Source: Micromonospora rifamycinica (GTDB lineage: Bacteria; Actinomycetota; Actinomycetes; Mycobacteriales; Micromonosporaceae). Taken from it: 64,000 nucleotides of DNA. Below the pieces are notes generated by a model. It was not told the DNA's origin. It ran no database searches and worked only from the letters and a program-made list of their open reading frames with translations. Shown in pieces: positions 63,790 through 64,000 of this stretch (the first letter of the stretch is position 1; every line of letters begins with the position of its first letter). The stretch spans positions 6,764,001 through 6,828,000 of the forward strand of contig NZ_LT607752.1 of the NCBI RefSeq assembly GCF_900090265.1, in the 5' to 3' direction. A program made the translations under genes and the position numbers.

Positions 63790-64000
63790 ATCAGCGTCGA
63801 ACCACGCGTGAACGATCAGATCCGGGCACGTGAGGTCCGACTGGTCGGCCCTGAGGGTGAGCAGGTGGGCATCGTCCCGCTGGAGCGCGCCCTGCAGCTG
63901 GCCGCGGACGTCGACCTGGACCTGGTCGAGGTTGCGCCGATGGCGCGCCCGCCGGTGTGCAAGCTCATGGACTTCGGCAAGTTCAAGTACGAGAGCGCAC
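63790..64000 (+). CDS. infC: Translation initiation factor IF-3 (3' end beyond window)
   Basis: N-terminal 70 residues of IF-3: PRVNDQIRAREVRLVGPEGEQVGIVPLERALQLA and DLDLVEVAPMARPPVCKLMDFGKFKYE are diagnostic. The strong GAGGAGG (63779-63785) is followed 4 bases later by ATC in frame; the first standard start, GTG 63808, has no ribosome site. IF-3 genes elsewhere use AUU for autoregulation, so ATC 63790 is the likely start. The gene runs off the window. Confidence 0.88.
   Translation, partial: MSVEPRVNDQIRAREVRLVGPEGEQVGIVPLERALQLAADVDLDLVEVAPMARPPVCKLMDFGKFKYESA

Overview
The window is a very GC-rich chromosomal segment from an actinomycete, most likely Micromonospora or a close relative in the Micromonosporaceae. 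Evidence: the gene order alaS-ruvX-mltG-aroE ... aroC-aroK-aroB-aroQ-efp-nusB-bldD-pyrR-pyrB-pyrC-carA-carB-pyrD-pyrF-mihF-gmk-rpoZ-coaBC-metK-priA-def-fmt-rsmB-rpe-rib-his-infC; the presence of BldD and mIHF; near-universal G/C at third codon positions; many GTG starts. No rRNA, tRNA, CRISPR array, transposase or integrase was seen. This assignment is inference from synteny and composition.

Layout. 1-7641: a truncated Pro/Ala-rich membrane protein, two small membrane proteins, alaS, ruvX, mltG and aroE. 7893-22629: a 15-kb surface-polysaccharide island inserted between aroE and aroC. It holds a secreted GH16 glycosidase, an APH-fold kinase, a PAP2 phosphatase, an Alg14/Alg13-type glycosyltransferase, a secreted beta-propeller, a Wzz-like protein with a decayed tyrosine-kinase domain, a GT2 transferase, a Wzy-like polymerase, a Wzx-like flippase and a sulfotransferase. 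Together they look like a Wzx/Wzy export system for a possibly sulfated exopolysaccharide. 22717-28546: shikimate genes aroC, aroK, aroB, aroQ (with a reversed CtaG/DUF2243 pair inside), then efp and nusB. 28667-40898: bldD, then the pyrimidine genes pyrR-B-C-carA-carB-pyrD, bioA and pyrF. 41073-51224: mihF, a degenerate gmk, rpoZ, coaBC, metK, priA, a kinase/ParB-like fusion, def, fmt and rsmB. 51538-58847: a septum-formation lipoprotein, rpe, a response-regulator diguanylate cyclase, and an FMN-riboswitch-led riboflavin operon (ribD, ribE, PnuC-type transporter, ribBA, ribH). 58965-62843: a reversed amino-acid ABC transporter separates rib from hisE-hisG. The end holds a PH-domain protein and the start of infC.

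Regulation visible in the sequence: an FMN riboswitch, a PyrR-binding loop on the pyrR ribosome-binding site, strong hairpin terminators, several apparently leaderless genes, a likely ATC start codon and attenuator for infC, and two TTA codons in pyrF. BldD keeps its c-di-GMP signature and the window also encodes a GGDEF enzyme.

The least ordinary observation is a set of very short reading frames that exactly bridge gaps inside operons by stop/start overlaps. They include a 59-bp duplicated repeat between pyrC and carA, each copy a 20-codon frame with its own ribosome-binding site. A second is a composite non-coding element (inverted repeat around TGATCAAGAGGTTT followed by GGAGCGT tandem repeats) found at two places 14 kb apart.
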